Origin: Planctomycetota bacterium
Lineage (GTDB): Bacteria > Planctomycetota > SZUA-567
Assembly (NCBI GenBank): GCA_031270145.1
Contig: JAISYD010000254.1
Location: 1-16,696, forward strand
Direction: 5' to 3'
DNA: 16,696 nucleotides
The stretch's first letter is position 1. Every line of letters begins with the position of its first letter. The translations under genes and the position numbers were made by a program. The notes under the pieces were generated by a model that did no database searches, was not told the DNA's origin, and saw only the letters and a list, made by a program, of their open reading frames with translations. This document shows positions 1 through 7,536 of the stretch, piece by piece.

Positions 1-66
1 CAGTCGGCGGTTCTTTACCGGGGCGACATGCTGCTTGGCGGCGGCGTCATCGCCTCGGCCGGCTAA
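1..66 (+). CDS. mnmA: tRNA-specific 2-thiouridylase MnmA, C-terminal end (partial)
   Basis: Only the last 21 codons and the TAA stop are inside the window. The visible peptide runs from QSAVLYRGDMLLGGG to the end. It matches the conserved tail of MnmA, in which the C-terminal beta-barrel reads roughly GQSAVFY-G-GGGII. MnmA thiolates U34 of the tRNAs for Lys, Glu and Gln. The stop is 12 bases before hydE, so the two may be cotranscribed. The call rests on a short motif, so it is good but not certain. The rest of the gene lies to the left. Confidence 0.72.
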   Translation, partial: QSAVLYRGDMLLGGGVIASAG

Positions 67-78
67 AGGTTCTTCCGT

Positions 79-1236
79 ATGGACGCGCGGACGGAAAACC
101 ACGCGGTTTTGCCGGAGGTCCTAGATCGGGCGGCGGCGGGACGCCTGTCCCGTGCGGATCTGGCGTTTCTCCTGTCGCTGGAGGACGCCGGCGACTGCCG
201 CCGCCTGTTCGCGGCCGCCTACGCCGTCAAGCTCCGCCACATCGGCAAGAACGTCAGCCTGCGCGGCTTGATCGAGATGGGCAACGTCTGCGCCAAGAAT
301 TGCCTGTACTGCGGCATCCGGAAGGACAACGCCCGGGTCGAGCGCTACCTCCTCGACGCCGACGCCGTGGTCCGCATGGCCGAATGGGCCTGGGGACAGC
401 GGTACGGCTCGGTGGTCATCCAGTCGGGGGAAATAGAATCGGCGGAGCACGCCAACCTGATTTGCGGCATACTGCGGCGCATCGCCGATTTCTCCGGCGG
501 CGAACTCGGGGTCACCCTGTCGCTGGGGGAGCAGGACGGGGAGACCTTCCGGCGCTGGCGGGAGGCGGGGGCGCACCGCTACCTGCTGCGCATCGAAACC
601 TCCTCGCCCCGGCTCTACCGCGAATTGCATCCGCCCGATCACAGTTTCGCCCGGCGGCTGGAATGTCTGCGCCAACTCCGCTCGCTGGGCTACCAGGTGG
701 GGACCGGCGTCATGTGCGGCCTGCCCGGCCAAACGGCCGGGGATTTGGCCGACGACCTTGCTTTCTTCGCCGATCTGGACATCGACATGATCGGCATGGG
801 CCCCTACATCCCGCATCCCGACACCCCCCTTGGAGCAGGCCTATATGTCACGGACAGTTTCCGGGCCCGGCAATTGCGGCTGGGGCTAAAAATGATCGCG
901 GCCGCCCGCCTTTATCTGCGCGACGTCAATATCGCCGCCGCCACCGCCCTCCAGGCCCTGGCCGACAACGGTCGGGAACAGGGCCTCAAGGCCGGCGCCA
1001 ACGTCATAATGCCCAACGTCACCGATTTGGCCTTCCGGAGGAATTACCAGCTTTACGCCGGCAAACCCTGCCTGGAGGAAAACGCCGATCATTGCCGGGG
1101 CTGCTTGGCCCTGCGGGTGGCCGGCGTGGGCGAAAACATCCTCTGGGGCGAACGGGGTGATTCGGAGCATTATCGGCGGCGGACGTTTTCCGGCCGGCCG
1201 CGGTCCGAAACCGCCAAATCGCCGATTGCTCCTTGA
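79..1236 (+). CDS. hydE: [FeFe] hydrogenase H-cluster radical SAM maturase HydE
   Basis: This 385-residue protein carries the radical SAM motif CAKNCLYC, with C71, C75 and C78 binding the [4Fe-4S] cluster that cleaves S-adenosylmethionine. HydE acts with HydF and HydG to build the diiron subcluster of [FeFe] hydrogenase. Family hallmarks are the LRGLIEMGNVC lead-in, IQSGE (about 114-118), LSLGEQ (about 147-152) and MPNVTD (311-316). Three more cysteines, C331, C339 and C342, form the C-x7-C-x2-C pattern of the auxiliary cluster in some HydE proteins, so that site appears intact. BioB and PylB are related, but these motifs favour HydE. The ATG has an AAGG sequence about 9 bases upstream and follows mnmA by 12 bases. 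No hydF, hydG or hydrogenase gene is in the window. The last 20 or so residues are low-complexity and may be poorly conserved. Confidence 0.9.
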   Translation: MDARTENHAVLPEVLDRAAAGRLSRADLAFLLSLEDAGDCRRLFAAAYAVKLRHIGKNVSLRGLIEMGNVCAKNCLYCGIRKDNARVERYLLDADAVVRMAEWAWGQRYGSVVIQSGEIESAEHANLICGILRRIADFSGGELGVTLSLGEQDGETFRRWREAGAHRYLLRIETSSPRLYRELHPPDHSFARRLECLRQLRSLGYQVGTGVMCGLPGQTAGDLADDLAFFADLDIDMIGMGPYIPHPDTPLGAGLYVTDSFRARQLRLGLKMIAAARLYLRDVNIAAATALQALADNGREQGLKAGANVIMPNVTDLAFRRNYQLYAGKPCLEENADHCRGCLALRVAGVGENILWGERGDSEHYRRRTFSGRPRSETAKSPIAP

Positions 1237-1260
1237 CTTTGCCGGACTGTCGGACACAAT
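1233..1260 (+). promoter_or_regulatory. Candidate sigma70-type promoter for rnpA-yidD-yidC
   Basis: TTGACT at 1233-1238 (5 of 6 to the -35 consensus) is followed by a 16-base spacer and CACAAT at 1255-1260 (4 of 6 to the -10 consensus). The -35 box overlaps the hydE stop codon. The predicted start of transcription is about 45-50 bases before the rnpA ATG. The -10 is imperfect and no experiment supports it. Confidence 0.4.
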
Positions 1261-1315
1261 CTTGCTCTTATTCCACCGGACGGCGCGTGCGCCGCCAGCG
1301 GACGGGAGGCTTGCC

Positions 1316-1690
1316 ATGGAAACTCTCCCCAGGGAGGAGCGGCTGCGCGGCCGGAAGCTGATAGACCGCATCTTCCGGGAGGGTTCCCGGGGCGCGGCCG
1401 GCAAGGCCGCCGCCCGCGCCCTGGCGAATTCGGAGGGCAGGAACCGGCTCGCCGCCATGGCCGGCAAGGCGCTGGGCGGCGCGGTGAAACGCAGCCGGAT
1501 GCGTCGGCGCATCCGAGCCGCCTGGCGCGAGCAAAAGGGCAGGCTCCCGCTGGGTTGGGATGTCGCCTTGTTGGCCCGGCCCGGACTCTTGGAGGCCAAA
1601 TGGCAGGATGTGAGGCGGGACGTCATACTGGCGGCGGAGCGGTCGATTCGGGACGCCTCCGGTCAAGGCCGCCGCCCCCGCCGGCCCTAG
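1316..1690 (+). CDS. rnpA: Ribonuclease P protein component RnpA
   Basis: This 124-residue basic protein matches the RNase P protein subunit, which helps the catalytic RNA remove 5' leaders from pre-tRNAs. It begins with the usual LPREERLRGRKLIDRIFREG segment. The RNA-binding signature is AVKRSRMRRRIRAAWR (about residues 59-74), equivalent to the RNR motif of the family. The ATG at 1316 is chosen because GGGAGG sits at 1304-1309 and because the protein then begins where the family does. An upstream in-frame extension to 1157 lies inside hydE and is not credible. The gene is followed by yidD and yidC in the common bacterial order. However, rpmH, the usual left-hand neighbour, is absent: only 79 bases separate hydE from rnpA, too few for rpmH. 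Confidence 0.92.
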   Translation: METLPREERLRGRKLIDRIFREGSRGAAGKAAARALANSEGRNRLAAMAGKALGGAVKRSRMRRRIRAAWREQKGRLPLGWDVALLARPGLLEAKWQDVRRDVILAAERSIRDASGQGRRPRRP

Positions 1691-1995
1691 ACCCGTTGCG
1701 CCGGCCCCTGTCCTGGCTCGTCGTCCTGCTGTTGCGCTGCTACCAGGGGACGCTCAGCCATTTGTGGCCCAATGTCTGCATCTATGAGCCGAGTTGCAGT
1801 CATTACATGCTTCACGCGGTGGTCAACCGGGGCCTCGTCCGGGGTCTCGCCCTGGGAACCTGGCGCCTGCTGCGCTGCCATCCCCTGGCCCGGGGCGGCT
1901 ACGACCCGCCGCCGGGCCGGGAAGAGGCGTCCGGCCCTCCCGCCGCGGGCGGGCAAAACTTGGCAACAGAAGACAGAATGGACAACCAGACGTGA
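1600..1995 (+). CDS. yidD: Membrane protein insertion efficiency factor YidD
   Basis: The core has every YidD hallmark: LLLRCYQGTLSHLWPN, the YEPSCSHYMLHAV segment (family pattern PTCSxYxxEAI), and CHPLARGGYDPPP (family pattern CHPxxxGGxDPVP). YidD is a small inner-face membrane protein thought to help YidC insert proteins. The start is uncertain. ATG 1600 has GGAGG at 1591-1595 but adds a Pro-rich 32-residue leader inside rnpA. TTG 1696, just after the rnpA stop, gives a 99-residue protein beginning RRPLSW, closer to usual YidD length, but lacks a clear ribosome site. Either way it is coupled to rnpA. About 25 residues follow the conserved GGYDPPP, with little similarity to anything I recognise. 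Its TGA overlaps the GTG start of yidC. Confidence 0.85.
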   Translation: MAGCEAGRHTGGGAVDSGRLRSRPPPPPALDPLRRPLSWLVVLLLRCYQGTLSHLWPNVCIYEPSCSHYMLHAVVNRGLVRGLALGTWRLLRCHPLARGGYDPPPGREEASGPPAAGGQNLATEDRMDNQT

Positions 1996-3989
1996 AAAAC
2001 GAAGATTTCAAACAGCGGTTTATCTTCATGATGGGCTTGGGCCTCACCTTCCTGCTGATTATGCAGTATGTTTTTCCCCCGCCCAAGCCGGCTCCGGCGC
2101 GACCGGCCGCGCCGGCTCCCGCCGCCGTCCAGGCCGCTCCTGCTCCCGGCGCCGGCAACCGCCAGACGCCGGATTTCCAGCCGGGCCGGGATTACGCCGT
2201 CACCGTGCGTGTGGGCTCGGAGGAGCGCGGCGGCTCGGGTTACGAGGCCGTTTTTTCCTCGGCCGGCGCCGCCGTTTCCAGTTACCGCCTGCTGGGCTAC
2301 AGCCGCCAGCCGGACGACGATTCGCCCGCCAACCGGGTGATATTGATGAGCCGCATGGCGCCCGGGGCCGACAGCCTGCGGCTGGAGCGTTTCTCCTCCG
2401 GCGCGTCGCGCCAGGCCATGTTGACCCAGGTCTTGCGGGACGCCAGGTTTCAGTTGCTCGAGGTTCCGGCCGGGGCCGGGGTGGAACCGCCTCCCGATCC
2501 CGCCTCCGGCGTGAAAATCGGCGAAAACCTGGTTTTTCGCGCTGTGACCGGAGATTGGGAGATACTGAAGACTTTCCGTTTCCCCTCGGGGGAAGGGAAG
2601 GGCGGGCCGGTCGATTTCAGCATGCGGCTGGATATCGAGTGGCGCAACCTTTCCGGCGTCGGCCAGCTTCTCTCCTACAGCCTGGCCGGGCCCGCCGGCT
2701 TGGTGGCGGACGACGAATCCGCGAATTTCGGCCTCATCAACGTCATTTCCGCCCGCCAGCCCTCGGCCGCCTCGCCGGCGGTGGAAATCGAGCGCGTCCC
2801 GCTCACCGACATAGACAAGAAGGAGGGGCGGCGCCATCCCGACAACCGGGCCAGCCTCGCCTGGATCGGCGCCAAGAACCGCTTCTTCGCCGCCATCCTG
2901 GCGGCCGATCCCGCCCTCCTCGCCGATTCGAACGGGGCGGAAAGAAACGCCTTCGCCGGCAATCCGGCCAACTATCCGTCCGCGCCCGACATCCTCGCCG
3001 CCCTGAAAACCCAACCCTCCGCCTCCACCGCCGACGGGACGGTGCCGGTGTTCGAGGACGTCCTGCTCACTTTGGAACCCGGGCCGGTGGAGGCCGGCAA
3101 ATCCCACCTGGCCTCCTTCGTCTTCTATGGCGGCCCGGCGCTCGATTCCCTCATGGAGGCGGCCGATCCCCGTTTCCAGGGGGTGGTTTCCTACACCATC
3201 AGCTACCTCGACTTCATCAGCCGCTGGTTGGCCTCGGCCTTGACCTTCCTCGACCGCCTTCTTGGCAACTACGGCGTCGCCATCATCGCCGTCACCCTGA
3301 TCATCAAGCTTTTGCTGCATCCGCTGAACCGCAAGATGTTCGTCTCCATGAACCGGATGTCGAAGCTGGCCCCGCAGATGAAGGAAATCCAGCGCAAATA
3401 CTCGGGCGATCGGGCCCGAATGCAGCAGGAGATGAGCAAGTTCTACAAGGAGCACGGGGTCAGCATGGCCGGCGGCTGCCTCCCGGTGCTTTTGCAGCTG
3501 CCCATCTTCCTGGCCCTTTACGGCGCCTTCGCCCAGGGCTTTTCCATGCGCCACGCCGCCTTCATCCCCGGCTGGATCCAGGATCTCTCGAAGCCGGACA
3601 GCGTTTACGACTTGGGCTGGACCATCCCCATCCTGAATTCGCCCTACATCAGCCTACTGCCGATCCTCTACCTGGGGCTCCAGTTCATCCAGATGAGCCT
3701 GCAGCCCAAGCCGGCCGACCCCCAGCAGGCCCAGCAGCAGCAGATCATGAAATTCATGCCGCTGGTGTTCGTCTTCATATTCTATTCCATGCCGGCCGGG
3801 TTGGTGCTGTATTTCACCGTCTCCGCCCTGTGCGGCGTGGCTGAGAACTGGTGGATGCGAAACGTCCTCCTGCCCCGCCTGGGCCTGGGCGACTCGCCCG
3901 CCGCCGCCGCCAACGCCGCCGCCCAGACCCAGGCCGGCGTCGGCGTGACCCCGGCGGACGGCGGCAAAAGAAAAAAGAAGCGCCGCTGA
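1992..3989 (+). CDS. yidC: Membrane protein insertase YidC
   Basis: This 665-residue insertase places proteins in the inner membrane, alone or with SecYEG. The first membrane segment (about residues 10-28) is followed by a Pro/Ala linker and a large periplasmic domain (to about 390), as in Gram-negative YidC. The conserved core then follows: GNYGVAIIAVTLIIKLLLHPL, the cytoplasmic helical hairpin around MSKLAPQMKEIQRKY, GGCLPVLLQLPIFLALY, MKFMPLVFVFIF and SMPAGLVLYF. The hydrophilic-groove position that is Arg in E. coli YidC appears to be Lys here (IIKLLLHPL), a known natural variant. The tail ends in a basic GGKRKKKRR, typical of ribosome-contacting YidC tails. GTG 1992 is chosen because it overlaps the yidD TGA and precedes the membrane segment. 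No strong ribosome site is visible, consistent with translational coupling. Confidence 0.93.
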   Translation: MKNEDFKQRFIFMMGLGLTFLLIMQYVFPPPKPAPARPAAPAPAAVQAAPAPGAGNRQTPDFQPGRDYAVTVRVGSEERGGSGYEAVFSSAGAAVSSYRLLGYSRQPDDDSPANRVILMSRMAPGADSLRLERFSSGASRQAMLTQVLRDARFQLLEVPAGAGVEPPPDPASGVKIGENLVFRAVTGDWEILKTFRFPSGEGKGGPVDFSMRLDIEWRNLSGVGQLLSYSLAGPAGLVADDESANFGLINVISARQPSAASPAVEIERVPLTDIDKKEGRRHPDNRASLAWIGAKNRFFAAILAADPALLADSNGAERNAFAGNPANYPSAPDILAALKTQPSASTADGTVPVFEDVLLTLEPGPVEAGKSHLASFVFYGGPALDSLMEAADPRFQGVVSYTISYLDFISRWLASALTFLDRLLGNYGVAIIAVTLIIKLLLHPLNRKMFVSMNRMSKLAPQMKEIQRKYSGDRARMQQEMSKFYKEHGVSMAGGCLPVLLQLPIFLALYGAFAQGFSMRHAAFIPGWIQDLSKPDSVYDLGWTIPILNSPYISLLPILYLGLQFIQMSLQPKPADPQQAQQQQIMKFMPLVFVFIFYSMPAGLVLYFTVSALCGVAENWWMRNVLLPRLGLGDSPAAAANAAAQTQAGVGVTPADGGKRKKKRR

Positions 3990-4000
3990 CGATCGGAACC

Positions 4001-4657
4001 ATGGAAAGCAGCCTGCGGGTCAGCGAGATTTTCCATTCCATCCAGGGCGAGTCCAGCCGGGCCGGCCGGCCCTGCGCCTTTGTCCGCCTGGCCGGCTGCA
4101 ACCTGGCCTGCGCCTGGTGCGACTCCGCCTATGCCCTCCGGGCGGAATCCGGAAGGGAACTTCCCCTCGGGATGATTGTCGAGGCGCTCAGGTCCTACCG
4201 GGCCGGGCTGGCGGAGGTGACTGGCGGGGAGCCGCTGGCGCAGGCGGCGACGCCCGAGCTGGTCGACCTTCTGGTGCGGGACGGCTACGAGGTGCTGGTG
4301 GAAACCAACGGCAGCCTGGACATTTCGCCCATCCACTGGCCGGCGGCCCGCATCATGGATCTCAAGGCCCCGTCCTCCGGCATGTGCGCCCGGAACCGTT
4401 TGGAGAACCTGGTCTATCTCCGGCGCGGGGACGAGGTGAAATTCGCCGTCGCGGATCGCGTGGACTATGAATGGTCCCGCTCCATGTTCCGGGATCAATC
4501 CTATCCCGCCGCCCTGGTGGCGACGCTTTTCTCGCCGGTCGCGGGAAGGCTCGCCCCGGCCGAACTGGCGGGTTGGCTGCTCGACGACAAGCTGGACGCC
4601 AGATTGAATCTCCAAATCCACCGCGTAATCTGGCCGGATCGCGACCGGGGGGCTTGA
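4001..4657 (+). CDS. queE: 7-carboxy-7-deazaguanine synthase QueE (radical SAM)
   Basis: QueE is the radical SAM enzyme that contracts 6-carboxytetrahydropterin to 7-carboxy-7-deazaguanine, the base precursor of queuosine in tRNA. The 218-residue protein has the family opening SEIFHSIQGESSRAGRPCAFVRLAGCNL. Its CxxxCxxC is C33, C37 and C40 in CNLACAWC. TGGEPL (74-79), VETNGS (100-105), MDLKAPSSG (119-127) and a final LNLQIHRVIW segment complete the match. The ATG at 4001 lies 11 bases after yidC and gives the normal length. No other queuosine genes (queD, queC, queF, tgt) are in the window. There is no room for a preQ1 riboswitch directly upstream. The location suggests cotranscription with yidC and the following gene. 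Confidence 0.93.
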   Translation: MESSLRVSEIFHSIQGESSRAGRPCAFVRLAGCNLACAWCDSAYALRAESGRELPLGMIVEALRSYRAGLAEVTGGEPLAQAATPELVDLLVRDGYEVLVETNGSLDISPIHWPAARIMDLKAPSSGMCARNRLENLVYLRRGDEVKFAVADRVDYEWSRSMFRDQSYPAALVATLFSPVAGRLAPAELAGWLLDDKLDARLNLQIHRVIWPDRDRGA

Positions 4658-4664
4658 ACCAGAC

Positions 4665-5042
4665 ATGGCCGGCGCCGCGAGGTCGGGAAGGAGGAAAAGG
4701 GGCGGGCGCGAGGCGACGGCCTCGGAGGAACTATGCCGGCGCTGCGGCGTCTGCTGCCACGAGAAGGCGCGCTTCGGCTCCCTGGTGGTGATAACCGACA
4801 TCCCCTGCCGGTTCCTCGATCCGGCGACCCGGCTCTGCCGCGTTTACCCGGATCGCCTGTCCCGGCAGCCGCGCTGCTCCAGCGCGGCGGATTCGCTCCT
4901 GGCCGGAACCCTGCCGGCCGACTGCCCCTATGTCCAAGGCGCAGCCGGCTACCGGGCGCCGCATCTTTTGTCCGGGCATCCCGAATACGAACAGGCGGTG
5001 AACGCCTTGTTTCCGGAAAGAAAATGCGCAAAATCCACCTGA
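4665..5042 (+). CDS. YkgJ/UPF0260 (YcgN-like) Cys-rich metal-binding family protein
   Basis: This 125-residue protein contains CRRCGVCCHEKA (C24, C27, C30, C31) followed by C48, C58, C71 and C87. The layout and the segments ITDIPCRFLD, TRLCRVY and LPADCPY resemble the YkgJ/UPF0260 family, described as putative zinc- or iron-binding. The biochemical function of that family is not established. The first 20 residues are basic and unconserved-looking. The ATG is 7 bases after the queE stop, and the 3' end overlaps the miaB start by 19 bases, so it is tightly coupled to two genes for Fe-S radical-SAM tRNA-modifying enzymes. A role in metal or Fe-S supply would fit the context but is only inference. 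Confidence 0.75.
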   Translation: MAGAARSGRRKRGGREATASEELCRRCGVCCHEKARFGSLVVITDIPCRFLDPATRLCRVYPDRLSRQPRCSSAADSLLAGTLPADCPYVQGAAGYRAPHLLSGHPEYEQAVNALFPERKCAKST

Positions 5043-6388
5043 TCACCTTCGGTTGCCAAATGAACAAGCTGGACTCGGAACTGGCGGCCGAGGCGCTGGC
5101 CGGGGCCGGTCATGCCTTGGTCGCAAGCGAGGCCGAGGCCGATCTGGTGCTTTTCAACACCTGCTCGGTCCGGGATCGCGCCGAGCGGCGCGTCCTTTCC
5201 CGGCTCGCCCAATTGCGCCCCCGGCGCGAGGCCGAACCGGGGTTCCGCCTGGGCCTGATGGGTTGCTTCGCCGAACGTGACGGCGCCCGTCTCCTTGAGC
5301 GCCTGCCTTACCTTGATTTCGCCGTGGGGACCCGGCAATTCGCCCGCCTGCCGGAAATCGTCGCGCGGCTGGATTACGGGCGGGAGCGAATCGGTTTTTT
5401 CGGCGGCCGGGCGGAGGCGGAAGGCGATCCCGGCATCGGCCCGGCCAGTCCGCGCAAGCGCCACAGCGGCCTGCACGGCTTCGTATCGGTGATGCGGGGC
5501 TGCGACAACCGCTGCTCCTATTGCATCGTTCCCGAGACGCGGGGCGGCGAAGTCAGCCGCCCTCCCCTGGAGGTGGCGGCGGAGGCGCGGGCCCTGGTCC
5601 TGGCCGGGGCGAGGGAAATCACCCTGCTGGGGCAGAATATCGACGCCTACAGGAAGGGAAGCGGCTTCGGGCTGGCCGATTTGCTCCGCCTGATTGATCG
5701 CGAGATCTCCGGCGACGCCGGACTTCTGCGCCTGCGCTTCGTCACCAGCCATCCCCGCGACATCACCCGGGAACTGGCGGCGGCGGTGCGGGAATTCCCC
5801 CGGGCGGCCCGGCATTTCCACATGCCGGCCCAGTCGGGCTCGGACGGGGTGCTGGCCCGGATGCGCCGCGGCTATGATCTTGCCGCCTACCGGGAGCGGC
5901 TGGCCATGTTGCGCGAAGAGGTTCCGGGCGCCGCCGTGGCCTCCGATTTCATCGTCGGCTTTCCCGGCGAGACGGAAGCGGATTTCCTCGCCACCCTTGA
6001 TTTAGTGGAGCGGAGCGGTTTCCAGAACAGCTTCATTTTCAAATACTCCCCCCGGCCCGGCACGCCGGCGGCCCGCGATTTCGCCGACGACGTGCCCGAG
6101 GAGGAAAAGCGGCGGCGCAACCGCGTCCTGCTGGCGGCCCAGGATCGCGTGAACCGGGAGCGGGGGGCGGGGTTGATCGGGACGCGGCTGACCGTGTTGG
6201 CCGAGGGGCCGTCGCCACGCGATCCCGATCGCTGGATCGGCCGGACGGACGGGAACCTCATTTGCGTTTTCCCTCCGCCCGTCCAGGGGTCGGACCGGGC
6301 CGGGAGCCTGCTGGAGCTGGAAGTCCTCTCCGCCTCCTCCCTCACCCTGTTCTGCCGCCTGGCGCCGGGCGGGGCCGCCAAGCCGTAA
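5024..6388 (+). CDS. miaB: tRNA-2-methylthio-N6-isopentenyladenosine37 methylthiotransferase MiaB
   Basis: MiaB adds the 2-methylthio group to i6A at position 37 of tRNAs that read codons starting with U. This 454-residue protein has the three domains in order. The N-terminal UPF0004 domain has C11 (TFGCQMNK), C47 (NTCSVRD) and C81 (MGCFAE) for the auxiliary cluster. The radical SAM domain has C160, C164 and C167 in RGCDNRCSYCIVPETRG, then LLGQNIDAY, SHPRD, HMPAQSGSD and the DFIVGFPGETE segment. A C-terminal TRAM domain of about 65 residues completes it. The CDNRCSYCIVP form and length fit MiaB better than MtaB or RimO. GGAAAG at 5014-5019 precedes the ATG at 5024, which overlaps the previous gene. 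miaA is not in the window. Confidence 0.93.
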   Translation: MRKIHLITFGCQMNKLDSELAAEALAGAGHALVASEAEADLVLFNTCSVRDRAERRVLSRLAQLRPRREAEPGFRLGLMGCFAERDGARLLERLPYLDFAVGTRQFARLPEIVARLDYGRERIGFFGGRAEAEGDPGIGPASPRKRHSGLHGFVSVMRGCDNRCSYCIVPETRGGEVSRPPLEVAAEARALVLAGAREITLLGQNIDAYRKGSGFGLADLLRLIDREISGDAGLLRLRFVTSHPRDITRELAAAVREFPRAARHFHMPAQSGSDGVLARMRRGYDLAAYRERLAMLREEVPGAAVASDFIVGFPGETEADFLATLDLVERSGFQNSFIFKYSPRPGTPAARDFADDVPEEEKRRRNRVLLAAQDRVNRERGAGLIGTRLTVLAEGPSPRDPDRWIGRTDGNLICVFPPPVQGSDRAGSLLELEVLSASSLTLFCRLAPGGAAKP

Positions 6389-6408
6389 AAGGCTGGAAGG
6401 AGCGGGAC

Positions 6409-7446
6409 ATGTTTATCTCCCCATCGGGATTCGGACGCGGCCTCATCATCGCCCTGGCGGCCTCGGCGGTTGTCGGCGCCGCCGCCTACAAGCTGTACGG
6501 CCCGACCGCCGGCGGATCGGGCGAAACCGCGGAGGAACTGACCCGGACGGTCGAGGCGGCCCTGGAGGCGGTGCGGAAACGCGACCTCACCCCCTCATCC
6601 ACTCTCCGCGTCACCGCCACCTACGACGCCGTCCTCGCTCCGCTTGACAAGATGCTGCGTCTGGCCCGGAATATCGCCGAGGGCGAAAAGCGGGATCCGG
6701 CGGCCGATTATGATCGCATCCGGGCCTTTGTCGAGCCGGTGATCCGGCTGACCGCGCTGGCCCGCGACCAGGCGCGGCGGGAGAGCGGCCCCAGCAAGGA
6801 CTACCGCTTCATGGAACAGAAGGGCGAGGCCTGCCAACTGCTGGCCGCCGCCCTGTGGAACCAATTGGAGGCCCGGCGCCGGAGTTCCCCGGCCGGTCGG
6901 GACGGCGTCCGCTTCGTCCCCGAACCGGCCGATTCGGAACGCCTCTACGCCATCCTGAACGACGGCCTCGGCGCCGATCCCGCCAACAAGGCGCTGTGGC
7001 GCCTCCGTGGCCTGGTGGAGCGCGCCAACGGCCTCTTCGGGCGGGCGGAAAGCGATTTGCGGATGGCCTTGAACCTGGACGGCCAATATGCCGCCGCCTG
7101 GAACGATCTCGGCCTCGTCCTCATCAATTTGCGGCAATTCGACGAAGCGGGCGAGTCCTTCGTCAAGGCGAAGGATCAGGCGGCGGCGGCTGCCAAGCTG
7201 GCCGGGCGGCCGCTTGGCCCGGAATACGGCGCCGCCCTCCTGAATTTGACCGAGTTCCACCTGTCCCTGGCGGATTATTATCGGCGCGAAACCGGCATCG
7301 ATCCAGCCAACCGGGACAACCAGGATCGGTTGCGGTTCCACCTGGCCGGCGCGGCCGACGCGGCGAGGGAGCTTGTCGCCAACCTGCCGCCAGAATCCCC
7401 CGAGGCGATCGAGGGGCAGAGGCTGTTATCTCGGATCACGTACTGA
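6409..7446 (+). CDS. Membrane-anchored TPR-repeat protein of unknown function
   Basis: I do not recognise a named family for this 345-residue protein. An N-terminal hydrophobic segment (about residues 11-29) reads as a single membrane anchor or uncleaved signal. A largely helical region follows. From about residue 190 there are at least two tetratricopeptide-like units, around NKALWRLRGLVERANGLFGRA and YAAAWNDLGLVLINLRQFDEA, and a further helix around YGAALLNLTEFHLSLADYY. TPR repeats usually hold protein partners. The bulk is probably periplasmic by the anchor geometry, which is inference. The ATG at 6409 has GGAAGGAG at 6395-6402 and starts 20 bases after miaB, so it looks like the last gene of that operon. 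A promoter-like site for the next gene follows within 14 bases of the stop. Confidence 0.7.
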   Translation: MFISPSGFGRGLIIALAASAVVGAAAYKLYGPTAGGSGETAEELTRTVEAALEAVRKRDLTPSSTLRVTATYDAVLAPLDKMLRLARNIAEGEKRDPAADYDRIRAFVEPVIRLTALARDQARRESGPSKDYRFMEQKGEACQLLAAALWNQLEARRRSSPAGRDGVRFVPEPADSERLYAILNDGLGADPANKALWRLRGLVERANGLFGRAESDLRMALNLDGQYAAAWNDLGLVLINLRQFDEAGESFVKAKDQAAAAAKLAGRPLGPEYGAALLNLTEFHLSLADYYRRETGIDPANRDNQDRLRFHLAGAADAARELVANLPPESPEAIEGQRLLSRITY

Positions 7447-7459
7447 GCGGCATAGGTTC

Positions 7460-7488
7460 TTGCCATAATCCCGTTCCGGTCATATCAT
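7460..7488 (+). promoter_or_regulatory. Sigma70-type promoter for the GGEEF gene operon
   Basis: TTGCCA at 7460-7465 (5 of 6) and TATCAT at 7483-7488 (5 of 6) are separated by exactly 17 bases. Transcription would begin near 7495, giving a leader of about 40 bases before the ATG at 7537. It lies in the 90-base gap after the TPR gene. It is one of the best-formed promoters in the window. Confidence 0.6.
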
Positions 7489-7536
7489 GAGATTCGGCCG
7501 GCTCGGAATCATTCACCATTTGGGAAGGATGGACGC

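Noticed and set aside
1237..1315. A hidden rpmH before rnpA
   Set aside because: The gap is 79 bases, shorter than any rpmH, and no Lys/Arg-rich L34 motif is readable.
1978..1995. An ATG encoding MDNQT just before yidC, resembling the MDSQ start of E. coli YidC
   Set aside because: It is in the yidD frame and meets the TGA after five codons. It could be a frameshift relic, but the GTG at 1992 gives an intact YidC without one.
1899..3554. A 551-codon - strand ORF opposite yidC
   Set aside because: It has low-complexity composition, no recognisable domain, and lies wholly antisense to yidC.
1772..3844. A 690-codon + strand ORF inside yidC in another frame
   Set aside because: It is an Arg/Pro/Gly-rich shadow frame typical of GC-rich DNA. 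The overlapping frame encodes an unmistakable YidC.
3990..4000. A preQ1 riboswitch controlling queE
   Set aside because: Only 11 bases lie between yidC and queE, too few for any riboswitch, and no knot-like sequence is seen in the yidC end.
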